From assembly GCA_023957835.1 (NCBI GenBank), contig JAMLGP010000001.1, positions 1,543,575-1,607,574 on the forward strand: DNA of 64,000 bases. The letters are read 5' to 3'. Positions 17,926 to 26,806 of this stretch are shown piece after piece. Positions within the stretch are counted from its first letter, which is position 1, and the number at the start of each line of letters is the position of its first letter. Source of the DNA: Homoserinimonas sp. Its GTDB lineage: Bacteria; Actinomycetota; Actinomycetes; Actinomycetales; Microbacteriaceae. Under the pieces are notes generated by a model. That model had not been told where the DNA came from. It made no database searches and worked only from the letters and a program-made list of their open reading frames with translations. Both the position numbers and the translations under genes were made by a program.

Positions 17926-18705
17926 GTGTCAAAACGAATTGAAGTCAACGACCTCAATGTCTATTACGGCAAGTTCAAGGCGGTCGAGGATGTCTCGCTC
18001 ACGATCGAACCTCGAACGGTGACGGCGTTCATCGGCCCGAGCGGCTGCGGCAAATCGACCTTCCTGCGCACCCTCAACCGGATGCACGAAGTCATTCCCG
18101 GTGCCTATGTTCAGGGCGAGGTGCTGATCGACGGCAATAATCTCTACGGCGCCGGAGTTGACCCAGTGCTCGTGCGAAGGCAGGTGGGAATGGTTTTCCA
18201 GCGGCCGAATCCGTTCCCGACCATGTCGATCCGCGACAATGTGCTGGCCGGGGTGAAACTCAACAACCGCAGGATCTCCAGGTCCGACGCTGACGAGCTG
18301 GTTGAGCGGGCACTCCGCGGGGCGAACCTTTGGAACGAAGTGAAGGATCGCCTCGCCCTGCCCGGATCCGGGCTTTCCGGCGGTCAGCAGCAGAGGCTCT
18401 GCATTGCCAGGGCCATTGCCGTGCAGCCGGACGTGCTGCTGATGGATGAGCCGTGCTCGGCTCTGGATCCCATCTCGACTCTGGCAATCGAGGACCTGAT
18501 CGAGGAATTGAAGGTCGACTACACGATCGTGATCGTTACCCACAATATGCAGCAGGCATCCAGAGTCTCCGACCGCACTGCCTTTTTCAACATTGCCGGC
18601 ACCGGCCAGCCAGGAAAGCTCATCGAATACGACGACACGACGACGATCTTCTCCAAGCCATCGATTCAGGCGACTGAAGACTACGTCTCTGGCAAGTTCG
18701 GCTGA
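17926..18705 (+). CDS. pstB: Phosphate ABC transporter ATPase PstB
   Basis: 259-residue ATPase powering PstSCA. Walker A is GPSGCGKST near residue 38, the signature is [14 protein letters not shown] near 150, and Walker B is [13 protein letters not shown] near 168, with the H-loop in [11 protein letters not shown]. The GTG at 17926 has AAGGA seven bases upstream and gives a protein starting [15 protein letters not shown], the normal PstB start; the longer open frame into pstA is not used. It is the last gene of the operon. Confidence 0.97.
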   Translation: MSKRIEVNDLNVYYGKFKAVEDVSLTIEPRTVTAFIGPSGCGKSTFLRTLNRMHEVIPGAYVQGEVLIDGNNLYGAGVDPVLVRRQVGMVFQRPNPFPTMSIRDNVLAGVKLNNRRISRSDADELVERALRGANLWNEVKDRLALPGSGLSGGQQQRLCIARAIAVQPDVLLMDEPCSALDPISTLAIEDLIEELKVDYTIVIVTHNMQQASRVSDRTAFFNIAGTGQPGKLIEYDDTTTIFSKPSIQATEDYVSGKFG

Positions 18706-18926
18706 TTGCTGTCGGGCTGCGGCTGATCTCGCGTCAGATCTGCGGCTTGGCTGCGGCGACTTGCGGCAGGCCCTGTGCCTAGTCGCAATGGAGGGCCGCA
18801 GAACGCCTCTCGGCGCAAGGCCGCTCGAAGCGGCGAATATTGGAGCCCGGGGTTACTGCGGCCCACCGGGGTCCCGAAGGACCTGAATGATTCTAACCGC
18901 AGCGGCTGGATGTCGCCGAGCCTGAG

Positions 18927-19556
18927 TCAGTCGAGCACTCCCTGCCGCCAGAGCCTCGAGCAGGAGGAGAGCTCGGTCGCGGTCTGGTGCAGTCGCAGGG
19001 CTCTCGTCGTGAGTTCTTTGGCTCTCTCGGGCTCTGTGCCTTCCAGATCGTCGGCGATGCTCGCGGCCCCCGCGGAGGACAGTCGGCAGAAGGCGGCAGC
19101 GCGTTCCAGGGCGATCGCAAAGTCGCCCTCGAACACTCCGCGCAAAATCTCGTCGGCGAGGGCGATCAGCTGTTCGGGTCCGGTCGGGCTCGGTGCTCCC
19201 GCCATCGCCTGATCTGTGCTGTGCACGGTTTCGGTTCCGCGCTGGAAGCAAAGGCTTGAAGAGTGCGGGTCATCCCGAACCGCCGCCCTCAGCAGGTAGA
19301 TCCGCCAGAGCGAGCCGGGGAGCGTTCTGGGGTTGGCCAGCGCCCAGAGCTCGGCCACTGCATCCATTCCGTGCTGATCGGTGTAGTGGAGCAGTCTCTC
19401 CACGACCTCCGGGCTCGGATTCTCGCGGACTTTCGCCAGGAGCGCTCTGGCTGTGTCATGGGCGATAGAGCTGATCTCGGCAGGGTCCGGCCCACCCTCG
19501 TAAGACTCGAACATCGATCCCGAGAACTTGGTTGGTTTATGGAACCGCTCAGCCAT
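18927..19556 (-). CDS. Conserved actinobacterial protein of unknown function
   Basis: 209 residues, soluble and mostly helical, with no membrane segment and no motif I can name. Recognisable stretches are AERFHKPTKFSGSMFESYEGG at the start, LHYTDQHGMDAVAELWALA near residue 60 and LPGSLWRIYLLRAAV near 85. The composition and reading frame look genuine. I choose the ATG at 19556 over one 11 codons earlier, since TACTCT lies seven bases before it and suggests a leaderless start. Related proteins near tRNA-Lys and pst genes in actinobacteria are, from memory, often labelled as RNA polymerase subunits; nothing here supports that. Confidence 0.65.
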   Translation of the reverse strand: MAERFHKPTKFSGSMFESYEGGPDPAEISSIAHDTARALLAKVRENPSPEVVERLLHYTDQHGMDAVAELWALANPRTLPGSLWRIYLLRAAVRDDPHSSSLCFQRGTETVHSTDQAMAGAPSPTGPEQLIALADEILRGVFEGDFAIALERAAAFCRLSSAGAASIADDLEGTEPERAKELTTRALRLHQTATELSSCSRLWRQGVLD

Positions 19557-19622
19557 CGCATCCAGAGTATGCGACAACGCCCGACTCAACCATTGACCGA
19601 ATGCAAGGTAGATTAAACGCGC

Positions 19623-19695
19623 GGGCCTCTAGCTCAGTTGGTAGAGCAAAGGACTTTTAATCCTTGGGTCGTGGGTTCGAGCCCCACGGGGCCCA
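19623..19695 (+). tRNA. tRNA-Lys (anticodon TTT)
   Basis: A complete 73-base cloverleaf. The acceptor arm pairs GGGCCTC with GGGGCCC (one G-T pair), the D arm is AGCTCAGTTGGTAGAGC, the anticodon loop is CTTTTAA giving anticodon TTT, and the T arm contains GGTTCGAGCC. The discriminator base is A and CCA is not fully encoded. It reads AAA and AAG lysine codons. A stretch of less typical genes begins directly downstream. Confidence 0.97.
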
Positions 19696-19743
19696 CCTTG
19701 GTCATGGGTAGCTGGACTTTCGCATTGATAAGGGATGGTTCAA

Positions 19744-20199
19744 ATGGCCGTGTTGCTAATTGTGCAGCTTGTTCTAGTCGGCCTGATCGCTGGAGAAGAG
19801 TTCATCGTGCGCTGGGGCGTCCAACCCGCTCTGTCCTCTCTACCGGACGATGCCCACATTCGAGCTCGGATCGCTTTGGTAAAGAAACTGAAACTAGTCG
19901 TTCCGATACTCATGGTTCCTGCCGTCATAGTGTCTATAGCTCTTCTCGTTGCTACCGCAAGTGCGAATGGTCTAGCCTGGCGGATCGCGGCGACAGCCGC
20001 TCTTATCGTGTTCATATTGGCTTCGTTTCTGGGTACCGTTCCAATAAACATTGGGGTTAACAACTGGGGCCCGACCGAACCCCCTGCAAATTGGCGCAGT
20101 CTGGTTACCCTTTGGGAGCGTATTGACGTACTGCGCTCCACGGCGGCAGGGATCTCATTCGCGCTCTATGCAATTGCTGCGGTAATCCAACTCAGCTGA
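19744..20199 (+). CDS. DUF1772 membrane protein
   Basis: 151-residue integral membrane protein with four predicted helices (near residues 2-18, 51-70, 76-98 and 130-148). The segments NIGVNNWGP and NWRSLVTLWERIDVLRSTAA belong to the DUF1772 (anthrone-oxygenase-like) family, whose cellular role in bacteria is unclear. AAGGGA lies 8 bases before the ATG at 19744; an ATG at 19735 is also in frame. Base composition is more AT-rich than in the pst genes, with ATA and AGT codons, and the gene begins 48 bases after tRNA-Lys, so acquisition by transfer is plausible. Confidence 0.75.
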   Translation: MAVLLIVQLVLVGLIAGEEFIVRWGVQPALSSLPDDAHIRARIALVKKLKLVVPILMVPAVIVSIALLVATASANGLAWRIAATAALIVFILASFLGTVPINIGVNNWGPTEPPANWRSLVTLWERIDVLRSTAAGISFALYAIAAVIQLS

Positions 20200-20377
20200 A
20201 GGATTTGTGGACCCTCAGAGCTTCCATCACTCCCCACAGAATTGGCATCCCGATCCTGCTGCCGAATATGGACTTCTTGAAAGGAACGTCGAGCCACAGA
20301 TACCGGCGCTGGAATCGCTGATGCATCCCGTGATATAAGTTGAATCCGTCCACGTAGACGATCAGCCGCTCATTCAT
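20192..20377 (-). pseudogene. Truncated NYN/LabA-type nuclease-domain gene
   Basis: The first 33 residues, NERLIVYVDGFNLYHGMH followed by RRYLWLDV, are the hallmark start of NYN (PIN-like) domain proteins, including the first catalytic Asp in VDGFN. Full-length members run to over 200 residues. Here similarity stops after about 20 more codons and the frame ends at 20192, overlapping the end of the DUF1772 gene by 8 bases. The remaining acidic residues of the active site are missing, so this is best read as a leftover 5' fragment cut by recombination. Confidence 0.6.
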
Positions 20378-20628
20378 GTCCGAAACAGTATCGACGACCT
20401 CAGACGCCAACGTCGGCGATCCACGCTACACTTGTGGACATACCACGCTGCGTTTTGTAAGAAGCGCAGTCCGACGGCCTCGACGACGGGGCCGTCTTTG
20501 TTTATATTTAGCAACGCATGGTTGAGGTGCCCTAATAGCGGCTCGGCGAGCCGTCGTGCGGAAACCTCCTGAATGATCATCCTCGGGTTCGAGATCGCCT
20601 CGCACTTCGAGTTATCCGTGGAGGCACC

Positions 20629-21267
20629 ATGAATGACACCAAGCCGATAACCGTCACGCCAATCAAAGTCGGCGAGCTCCGCGCCGTCGAAATGCCGATT
20701 TACGTGCACGTTGTCGATCACCCGGCTGGCCGCATCCTCGTTGACACCGGGCTCGCTGAATTGCATCCGCTCATTGAAGACATGCAACCGATCATCGAGC
20801 CGCTGGATCAGCAAGGGTTCGATCTCGACAGTGTCTACATAGTTGTCAACACTCATCTCCACTTCGACCATTGCGGTGGCAATCGGCTCTTTCCGAAAGC
20901 TCGAATCTTTGTGCAGCAGCAAGAGCTTGACGACGCCCGCACTCAACCCGACTACACGATCCCGGAATGGATTGATCCACCGAGCCACAAGCTCAACTAC
21001 GTTCCCGTCGACGGTGATGTCGAACTCCTCCCAGGTGTGCGACTGCTGTCGACACCTGGGCACACTCGTGGATCGCAAGTCGTCGCCGTAGAGACTCTAG
21101 ACGGCGAAGTCATCATCGCCGGTGATACAGCAGTGTGGTCAGGCGAACTCGACGAACCGCAATCCGAAGGTCAACGGCGCATCGTTTCCCTGAGACCGTC
21201 GTTCGTGTGGCTTTCGCACCAGTCCGAACCATATGTGCCTGCATCTGCCGTCACTCCAGGCAGCTAG
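20629..21267 (+). CDS. MBL-fold hydrolase, AHL-lactonase-like
   Basis: 212-residue metallo-hydrolase. It has the two-metal motif NTHLHFDHCGGN near residue 78, then STPGHTRGSQ near 147, the bridging Asp in IIAGDTAVW near 168 and a late His in WLSHQSEP. The N-terminal VHVVDHPAGRILVDTGLAE matches the N-acyl-homoserine lactonase branch (quorum quenching), but other lactones or esters are equally possible. It is a little shorter than typical lactonases at the C-terminus. GGAGG lies six bases before the ATG. It lies in the accessory stretch behind tRNA-Lys. Confidence 0.75.
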   Translation: MNDTKPITVTPIKVGELRAVEMPIYVHVVDHPAGRILVDTGLAELHPLIEDMQPIIEPLDQQGFDLDSVYIVVNTHLHFDHCGGNRLFPKARIFVQQQELDDARTQPDYTIPEWIDPPSHKLNYVPVDGDVELLPGVRLLSTPGHTRGSQVVAVETLDGEVIIAGDTAVWSGELDEPQSEGQRRIVSLRPSFVWLSHQSEPYVPASAVTPGS

Positions 21268-21452
21268 TTACACCCACTGGGCAAGGCGGCATAGGGTGCG
21301 AGCCCGTGGTCATCCACTCGCCCGTAAGAAATGCTTGCTCCTCCAGGCATGGATTCGGAATGAGCGCGCGGACGCCGACATCTGGAGCCACGCGATGACG
21401 CCAAAGGACATCCCATATCCTTGGCCCCACCGAATCGAAACGAGGAACGACC

Positions 21453-22022
21453 ATGGCCAAAGTATTGCTCTACCACCACATCCAGGGGCTGACGGATGGC
21501 GTGAAGGCTTTTGCAGAGGAGTTGCGACAGGCGGGCCACACCGTCCACACGCCGGATCTCTTTGAAGGCGAGACTTTCCCGAGCATCGAGGAAGGGTTCA
21601 AGTTCGCAAGCGAATTTGGTTTCGATGCTCTCGAGACTCGCGGTCTCGCCAGCGCCGAAGAGCTTGGAAGCGATCTCGTTTATGCCGGCTTCTCTTTTGG
21701 AGTCTCGATCGCTCAGCGACTCGCCCAGACTCGCACCGGCGCCTGCGGCGCTCTGCTCATGTACTCGTGCTTTCCGTTCACCGAATTCAGCGACTCCTGG
21801 CCCACTGGAGTACCGGTTCAGATTCACGGAAAAGAAGGCGACGAATTCTTCGAAGAGGACTTGCCTTCAGCGAGGCGGCTTGCCGCCTCAACCCCGGATG
21901 CAGAGCTTTTCGTCTACCCGGGAAGTGAGCACCTCTTTGCCGACTCTTCCCTCGACGCCTGGGATCCGGCGGCAGCCGCCCTGCTAATGACACGGGTGCA
22001 AGAGTTCCTGAGCAGGGTCTGA
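21453..22022 (+). CDS. Dienelactone hydrolase family protein with serine nucleophile
   Basis: 189-residue alpha/beta hydrolase. The start KVLLYHHIQGLTDGVKAFA and the segment TPDLFEGETFPSIEEG fit the dienelactone hydrolase family. The nucleophile elbow reads YAGFSFGVS, with Ser where classical dienelactone hydrolases have Cys. The acid residue is in IHGKEGDEF and the His in YPGSEHLFAD near residue 155. The substrate is unknown. GAGGAA precedes the ATG at about 6 bases. No operon partner is evident. Confidence 0.82.
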   Translation: MAKVLLYHHIQGLTDGVKAFAEELRQAGHTVHTPDLFEGETFPSIEEGFKFASEFGFDALETRGLASAEELGSDLVYAGFSFGVSIAQRLAQTRTGACGALLMYSCFPFTEFSDSWPTGVPVQIHGKEGDEFFEEDLPSARRLAASTPDAELFVYPGSEHLFADSSLDAWDPAAAALLMTRVQEFLSRV

Positions 22023-22103
22023 GACTGACCGCAGCATCCGGTAATCCGATGGTCGGGGGCTCTTGCGAGCGGGAGAGGGCAGGTTACTGATATTTTTGCC
22101 TTC

Positions 22104-22598
22104 ATGAGTGTTCGCGTTGAGAAAGCCGATCTGCCCGGTATCGGGGTGCGGCACGACCTCGTCACTGCACGGGGCCGCCGGATCGGCGTCGTCGACATGC
22201 GCGACGGCACGAGAGAACTGAGCATCTACCGGCTGGATGACCCGGACTGCACAATCGCCGCAATCCCGATGACCGACGCAGAATCGGCTACCCTCGCAGA
22301 GTTGCTCGGCGCCTCGGTGGTAATGAGCAAGCTCAACAAGCTTTCGGATGACGCTCCCGGGCTTTTCACCGAAAAACTGCTGATCCCGGCAGACTCCCAA
22401 TACTCCGGACGCCCACTCGGCGACACGCGAGCCAGAACCAGAACCGGCGTATCCATAGTGGCCGTGGTCCGCAACAAGAAGGCGATCCCTTCCCCAAGGC
22501 CAGACTTCCAGCTTGAGGCGGGCGACACGCTCGTCGCGGTGGGCACGAGAGAAGGCCTCGACTCCCTGAACGATTTAATCGTCTCTGCTTCGGGCTGA
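22104..22598 (+). CDS. Cation/proton antiporter regulatory subunit (KhtT-like, TrkA-C)
   Basis: 164-residue cytoplasmic protein. The N-terminal half is a KhtT-type domain (KADLPGIGVRHDLVTARG) and the C-terminal half, about residues 85-160, is a TrkA-C (RCK-C) ligand-binding domain (VSIVAVVRNKKAIPSPRPD, LEAGDTLVAVGTREGLDSL). Such subunits gate KhtU/CPA2 antiporters in response to pH or nucleotides, for example cyclic di-AMP in related systems. It is followed after 4 bases by the antiporter gene, so the two form one operon. Confidence 0.88.
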   Translation: MSVRVEKADLPGIGVRHDLVTARGRRIGVVDMRDGTRELSIYRLDDPDCTIAAIPMTDAESATLAELLGASVVMSKLNKLSDDAPGLFTEKLLIPADSQYSGRPLGDTRARTRTGVSIVAVVRNKKAIPSPRPDFQLEAGDTLVAVGTREGLDSLNDLIVSASG

Positions 22599-22602
22599 AC
22601 TT

Positions 22603-23871
22603 ATGCCCGAGCAAGTACACGAGACTACGGTCCTGCTGATCGAAGTCGGTGCACTATTGCTCGGATTGAGCCTGCTCGGCAGATTGGGCACGAGATTCGG
22701 CATCTCCCCGGTCCCGCTGTATCTGCTCGCAGGCCTCGCCTTCGGCGCCGGCGGTGCCCTGCCGCTGAATGCGAGCACTGAATTCTTTGAAGCGGGCTCC
22801 GAGATCGGCGTAATTCTCCTGCTGGTCATGCTCGGTCTTGAATATTCCGCGACAGAACTTATGGCGAGCCTCAAGAAATCCAAGATCGCGGGAATTTACG
22901 ACCTCATCCTGAATGCGATCCCCGGAGCGGCAATCGCGTTCGTACTCGGCTGGGGGCCGATCGCCGCCCTTGCCCTGGCAGGAATAACCTGGGTCACTTC
23001 ATCCGGAGTGGTTGCGAAACTGCTGCGAGATCTAGGCAGGGTCGGCAACCGCGAGACCCCGGTGATCCTCTCCATTCTCGTCATCGAAGATCTGGCAATG
23101 GCGTTCTACCTGCCGATCCTCTCCGCCCTCGTGATCGGTGCAGGACTGCTTCAAGGAGCACTCACTCTCGTGATTGCGGTCACTGCGGTGATCGTAATTC
23201 TCTTCGCCGCAATGCGCTGGGGCCGGTTCCTCTCAAGGCTCTTCCCGGCCGAACACGCCGAGCCCCTGCTGCTCGGTGTGCTCGGTTTGACGATGTTAGT
23301 TGCCGGTCTCGCCGATCGGGTCAGCGTTTCCGCCGCGGTCGGTGCGTTCCTGGTTGGGCTCGCCCTCTCCGGACCGGTCGCGCACAATGCCGCGCAACTC
23401 CTCACCCCGCTGCGCGACTTGTTCGCCGCGATCTTCTTCGTCTTCTTCGGTCTCGCCACCAACCCGAACGACATCTGGCCGGTGCTGTTGCCGGCTGTGC
23501 TTCTGGCAGTCGGAACAATCTTCACCAAGACGCTAAGCGGATACCTCGCCGCAAAGCGAGCCGGAATCGGAAAACTCGGCCGCTGGCGTACCGGGCTCGC
23601 CCTCACTCCGAGAGGTGAGTTCTCGATCGTCATCGCAGGCCTGGCGGTCAGTGCCGGGGTGGAGCCGGGGCTCGCGCCGTTTGCGACCGCCTACGTACTG
23701 GTGACGATCATTCTCGGCTCGATCCTGACCCGCTTCCCGGACTTCGAATGGTTCAGGCGGCTCATTTCCGGCAGAAAATCCGGCGAGGGCTTCGAAGGTG
23801 GAATGGCGCCGGACACCACGTCGATCGAGGTTCAATCGAGCCAGACCGCTACCAACGAGCCGAGTAAATAA
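22603..23871 (+). CDS. CPA2 cation:proton antiporter (KhtU/KefB-like)
   Basis: 422-residue membrane transporter with about 12 helices, lacking the fused TrkA-N domain of KefB because the regulatory subunit is the separate upstream gene. Family marks are LLLVMLGLEYSATELM near residue 68, GVVAKLLRDLGRVGNRETPV near 130 and LTPRGEFSIVIAGLAV near 330. It most likely exchanges K+ (or Na+) for H+ in pH and osmotic control. The last 40 bases of the gene overlap the end of the oppositely oriented ferritin-VIT gene, so the two C-termini share DNA. Confidence 0.9.
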   Translation: MPEQVHETTVLLIEVGALLLGLSLLGRLGTRFGISPVPLYLLAGLAFGAGGALPLNASTEFFEAGSEIGVILLLVMLGLEYSATELMASLKKSKIAGIYDLILNAIPGAAIAFVLGWGPIAALALAGITWVTSSGVVAKLLRDLGRVGNRETPVILSILVIEDLAMAFYLPILSALVIGAGLLQGALTLVIAVTAVIVILFAAMRWGRFLSRLFPAEHAEPLLLGVLGLTMLVAGLADRVSVSAAVGAFLVGLALSGPVAHNAAQLLTPLRDLFAAIFFVFFGLATNPNDIWPVLLPAVLLAVGTIFTKTLSGYLAAKRAGIGKLGRWRTGLALTPRGEFSIVIAGLAVSAGVEPGLAPFATAYVLVTIILGSILTRFPDFEWFRRLISGRKSGEGFEGGMAPDTTSIEVQSSQTATNEPSK

Positions 23872-24893
23872 GTCACTGCTGCCGCTCCGTAGCCGATAGC
23901 TAGTTGCCTCAGGGCCCTCCGCCACGGCGATGCTCCCGAGACCAGCCCTACGATCGCACCGGTAATCAGCAGAATCACCCCGACGAGAGCAGCCGAAACA
24001 ATCGTTGCGACCAGACCTTCCGCTCCAAATAGATGAGGCAATAGCGGGATGGCCGCTCCGATCGCAAAAAAGACAAAACTTGAGAGGGCGGCCGACCTCG
24101 CAGAGCCGACCTCCTCGTGTTCGTCCACGAGGTCCGCGTCGTCCTTCGAGAAGTCTCCGAGCATGGAGGCGGCGCGCTCCCTGGCTTCCTCCTCGGTCAT
24201 CCCTCTCGCACGGTAGACCAGAGCAAGCTCATTCGAGTTCACATCGAGGTCCGCAAGCGTGCTGCCCCGACCCCGCTGCGGGGCGCTCGCCTCGAGCAGT
24301 TCGCGCTGGGAACTCACCGAAACGAATTCACCGGCAGCCATCGAGAGTGCCCCTGCCAGCAGGCCCGCAAGGCCGGTGAGGATCACGAACTGATTCGAAA
24401 CTCCGGTGGCTCCGATCCCGAGCACGAGAGCGAAATTGCTGACTAGTCCGTCATTGGCGCCGAAAACGGCGGCCCTGAAGGTACCAGAGATTCGCGCTCT
24501 GCCTTGTGCGGCAAGTCCTCGAATGACTTCCTCGTGAATCCGCTCGTCGGCGGCCATGGCCGGGGTTGCCGAAGTATCGGTCTCGTAGGGCGATCTGGCC
24601 TCTGCGCGCTGGGCGAGGGCCAGCACGAAAACTGAGCCGAACCTGCGGGCGAACCAGCCGAGAATCCGAGTTCGAAGCTGGCCGGGAATCGGCTCTCCCG
24701 CCTGATCGCCGAGCAGTGATAGCCAGTGCTGTTCATGACGGCGTTCAGCCTCGGCGAGAGCAAGGAGGATTTTCTTCTCTTCGCCTTCTCGCCGCGATGC
24801 CAGATCGCGATAGACCGCGGCCTCCGCCCTCTCATTGGCAAGGTACTTGCGCCAGAGCTTCACCTCGGCCGAAGTTGGCTCAGCCGGTGCCAA
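23832..24893 (-). CDS. Ferritin-like domain fused to VIT1/CCC1 iron transporter (MbfA type)
   Basis: 353 residues. Residues 1-130 form a ferritin-like/rubrerythrin helix bundle (KYLANERAEAAVYRDLA with the first Glu ligands, EAERRHEQHW with Glu/His ligands). Residues 145-353 form the five-helix VIT domain (GANDGLVSNFALVLGIG near 145, AGEFVSVSSQREL near 190). MbfA-like fusions export iron or manganese and protect against metal and peroxide stress. The TTG start at 24893 has GGGGAG seven bases upstream and overlaps the end of the epimerase gene by 14 bases. The 3' end overlaps the antiporter gene tail-to-tail by 40 bases. Confidence 0.9.
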   Translation of the reverse strand: MAPAEPTSAEVKLWRKYLANERAEAAVYRDLASRREGEEKKILLALAEAERRHEQHWLSLLGDQAGEPIPGQLRTRILGWFARRFGSVFVLALAQRAEARSPYETDTSATPAMAADERIHEEVIRGLAAQGRARISGTFRAAVFGANDGLVSNFALVLGIGATGVSNQFVILTGLAGLLAGALSMAAGEFVSVSSQRELLEASAPQRGRGSTLADLDVNSNELALVYRARGMTEEEARERAASMLGDFSKDDADLVDEHEEVGSARSAALSSFVFFAIGAAIPLLPHLFGAEGLVATIVSAALVGVILLITGAIVGLVSGASPWRRALRQLAIGYGAAAVTYLLGSLVAVWLD

Positions 24894-25824
24894 AGTTCAC
24901 TCCCCAGTTACCGCTCCAGCTCTCGCCTTCGCCGAGCCAAATGAGTCCGAGCCCGCTGTTGAGCGCGTCCGGTGGAGCGGTCATCGGCTCGATGGCCACC
25001 GCCTGACCGAGGGCCTCCGGCGCTCCCTCCACAGGGCGCGGATAGGTGTGCGGAGTGAAAGTCTGAACGTAGCCGAAGTCGCGACTCTGCCAGACTTCGG
25101 TAAACCTGCCGTCCGGCGCGGTGAGCCGATGCCGGGCCAGGCCGTCATCGCCGTGCATGACCGCTCCGAAGGCGACATCGAGGTTAAGGTCGCCAACTCT
25201 GGCCCCGGCACGCAGGTCGAATTCGGTGCCGTCGACCGGGACTTGTCCGATCGGGTTGAGCCGGTCATCCGCAACGAATCTTTCTTCGGCAGCGATCTTG
25301 AGAGTCAATTCCCCGATCGGAACATCCCCCACCCTGAAGAATGGGTGCGATCCGACCGCAACCGGAGCCTTAGCTGCACCATCGTTTCGGAACCCGTGGG
25401 TAACTACGATTCCGCTCTCGACGAGCTCGTAACGCACTGTCACTTCGACCAGAAAGGGATAGCCGTGCTGTGGGAACACCGTAGCGGCAAGAGTGATCAC
25501 GTGCGGTGCTCGTTCGATCACCCGAAAGGCGTGATTTCTCAGCAGGCCGTGAATTGCATTGTTCTTCTCCGGCTCGGTCAGATCAAGTTGCTGAGGCTTT
25601 CCGTCAAGCAGCCAAACGCCGTCCCGAACCCGATTGGGCCACGGGGCGAGCACTATTCCAGAGCCGTACGGCGGAATCTCTGACTCCGGATACGAATCCA
25701 CAACTTCGGCTCCGTCAACCTGGAATACTCGAAGGCCGGCGGCGGCTTCAGTTACAACGGCTCGGAGGTGCTTGCCTCCCTTGTCGAGGGCCAATTCAAA
25801 CTGTTCTCCAGTGGGTTTGCGCAC
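24880..25824 (-). CDS. Aldose 1-epimerase family protein
   Basis: 314-residue cytoplasmic mutarotase-like protein that would interconvert alpha and beta anomers of a sugar. Family marks are YGSGIVLAPWPNRVRDG, the first catalytic His in NAIHGLLRNHAF near residue 90, VGSHPFFRVGD near 155, and the C-terminal Glu region VAIEPMTAPPDALNSG. The true substrate may be another hexose or hexose-6-phosphate. The open frame extends to a GTG at 25854, but GTG at 25824 gives the usual MRKPTGEQFEL start and lies six bases after TATGCT (25836-25831), a leaderless arrangement. Confidence 0.88.
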   Translation of the reverse strand: MRKPTGEQFELALDKGGKHLRAVVTEAAAGLRVFQVDGAEVVDSYPESEIPPYGSGIVLAPWPNRVRDGVWLLDGKPQQLDLTEPEKNNAIHGLLRNHAFRVIERAPHVITLAATVFPQHGYPFLVEVTVRYELVESGIVVTHGFRNDGAAKAPVAVGSHPFFRVGDVPIGELTLKIAAEERFVADDRLNPIGQVPVDGTEFDLRAGARVGDLNLDVAFGAVMHGDDGLARHRLTAPDGRFTEVWQSRDFGYVQTFTPHTYPRPVEGAPEALGQAVAIEPMTAPPDALNSGLGLIWLGEGESWSGNWGVNFGTG

Positions 25825-26025
25825 GTGCCCAGCATATTCTTTGGCGCGGATCACGCACCTCTCGATCTCGGGTAGACGACTTAGTTACGACTTGCTATCA
25901 AAGCCGAAATTCGACCGCTGACTTTCTGCGCGCTGGTATCTTCGAGATAGGCGGCTTCCCCCGTCGCTGGCTGCGGGGTTCGCTGCCATTTCGGTTGTTT
26001 ACCTACTAAGAGGAGAGGGTGCACC

Positions 26026-26787
26026 ATGAGTGTGCCAAGGCAACAACTAATTACCGCAGCAGCACTCGCGTTTTGTCTCGCTGCAACCCTTTCGGCCTGC
26101 GGGGAACAAGGCTCTGCTGTAAATACTCCCAGTGGAAAACCCGAACCTTCGCCGACGGAAACTACCCCCTCAGGTCCAGATCCGATGGCCGACGTGCTCT
26201 TCACAATTACGGCAAATGTGCGCGCAGTTGACGGCAGGACAATCGGAATTTCAATGGCTGCACACTCTCCCGTTGCCAGCACTGATTCGGCGGCTGCGGG
26301 ATTGCGAGACAAATTCGTGAGCGTTTGTTCTCAAAGCGGGGGCACCCAGCCGATCGACGAAAACTATCTTCGAGACAACGGCAGCACGCTAATGTCGATC
26401 GACTTCACCTCGAACACCCCAGACCTGACTTTCGCATCGCCGATTGGACTGCACTTCGGCAGTCAGTACTACGCCCATGCAGCGTTAGGCGACGGCATCA
26501 CTCCGCAGCCTGGGGGCCAGGCCTGCTACTACGGGTTCGACTGGTCGAAATCGGGGACCGCCCAGGGGATCGCAGACTTTGAGAACCCGGATGGAGTCCC
26601 GGATGTCAGCCAGTGGATTTACGGCTTCTACGGCTTCTCGATAGACCCCAGTTCCGGTGCGACCATCGAGGCCTGCCGAGTAACCCTGACCGACCTCGTC
26701 GGCAACGTGCTCGACTCCGTGCAGGGCTGGGACCCAAACCTCGCCGGTGACGGAGTCTCCTGCGTGATCGGCTATCAGGGAGAGTAG
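26026..26787 (+). CDS. Lipoprotein of unknown function
   Basis: 253-residue secreted lipoprotein. The signal peptide ends in the lipobox TLSAC, followed by a Ser/Thr/Pro/Glu-rich linker (SGKPEPSPTETTPSGPDP) of about 35 residues that would lift the domain off the membrane. The globular part has three cysteines (VCSQSGG, QACYYGF, EACRV) plus one near the end (GVSCVIG), so two disulfides are possible. No family is recognised. A strong Shine-Dalgarno (GAGGAG) lies upstream. It is convergent with folD, with only 19 bases between the stops. Confidence 0.75.
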   Translation: MSVPRQQLITAAALAFCLAATLSACGEQGSAVNTPSGKPEPSPTETTPSGPDPMADVLFTITANVRAVDGRTIGISMAAHSPVASTDSAAAGLRDKFVSVCSQSGGTQPIDENYLRDNGSTLMSIDFTSNTPDLTFASPIGLHFGSQYYAHAALGDGITPQPGGQACYYGFDWSKSGTAQGIADFENPDGVPDVSQWIYGFYGFSIDPSSGATIEACRVTLTDLVGNVLDSVQGWDPNLAGDGVSCVIGYQGE

Positions 26788-26806
26788 CCAGGATCCGGGC
26801 CCGGGA

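Noticed and set aside
18706..18926. Gap between pstB and the next gene
   Set aside because: It contains several TGCGGC repeats and a weak GATCT/AGATC hairpin, but nothing strong enough to call a terminator, RNA or gene.
19674..19695. tRNA-Lys 3' end as a phage or island attachment site
   Set aside because: I found no second copy of the tRNA 3' end within the following accessory stretch and no integrase, so no attachment site can be claimed.
20374..21078. 234-codon minus-strand frame next to the NYN fragment
   Set aside because: Most of it is antisense to the lactonase-like gene. The C-terminal part (RLAEPLLGHLNHALLNINKDG) looks somewhat protein-like but matches nothing I know, so I do not call it a gene.
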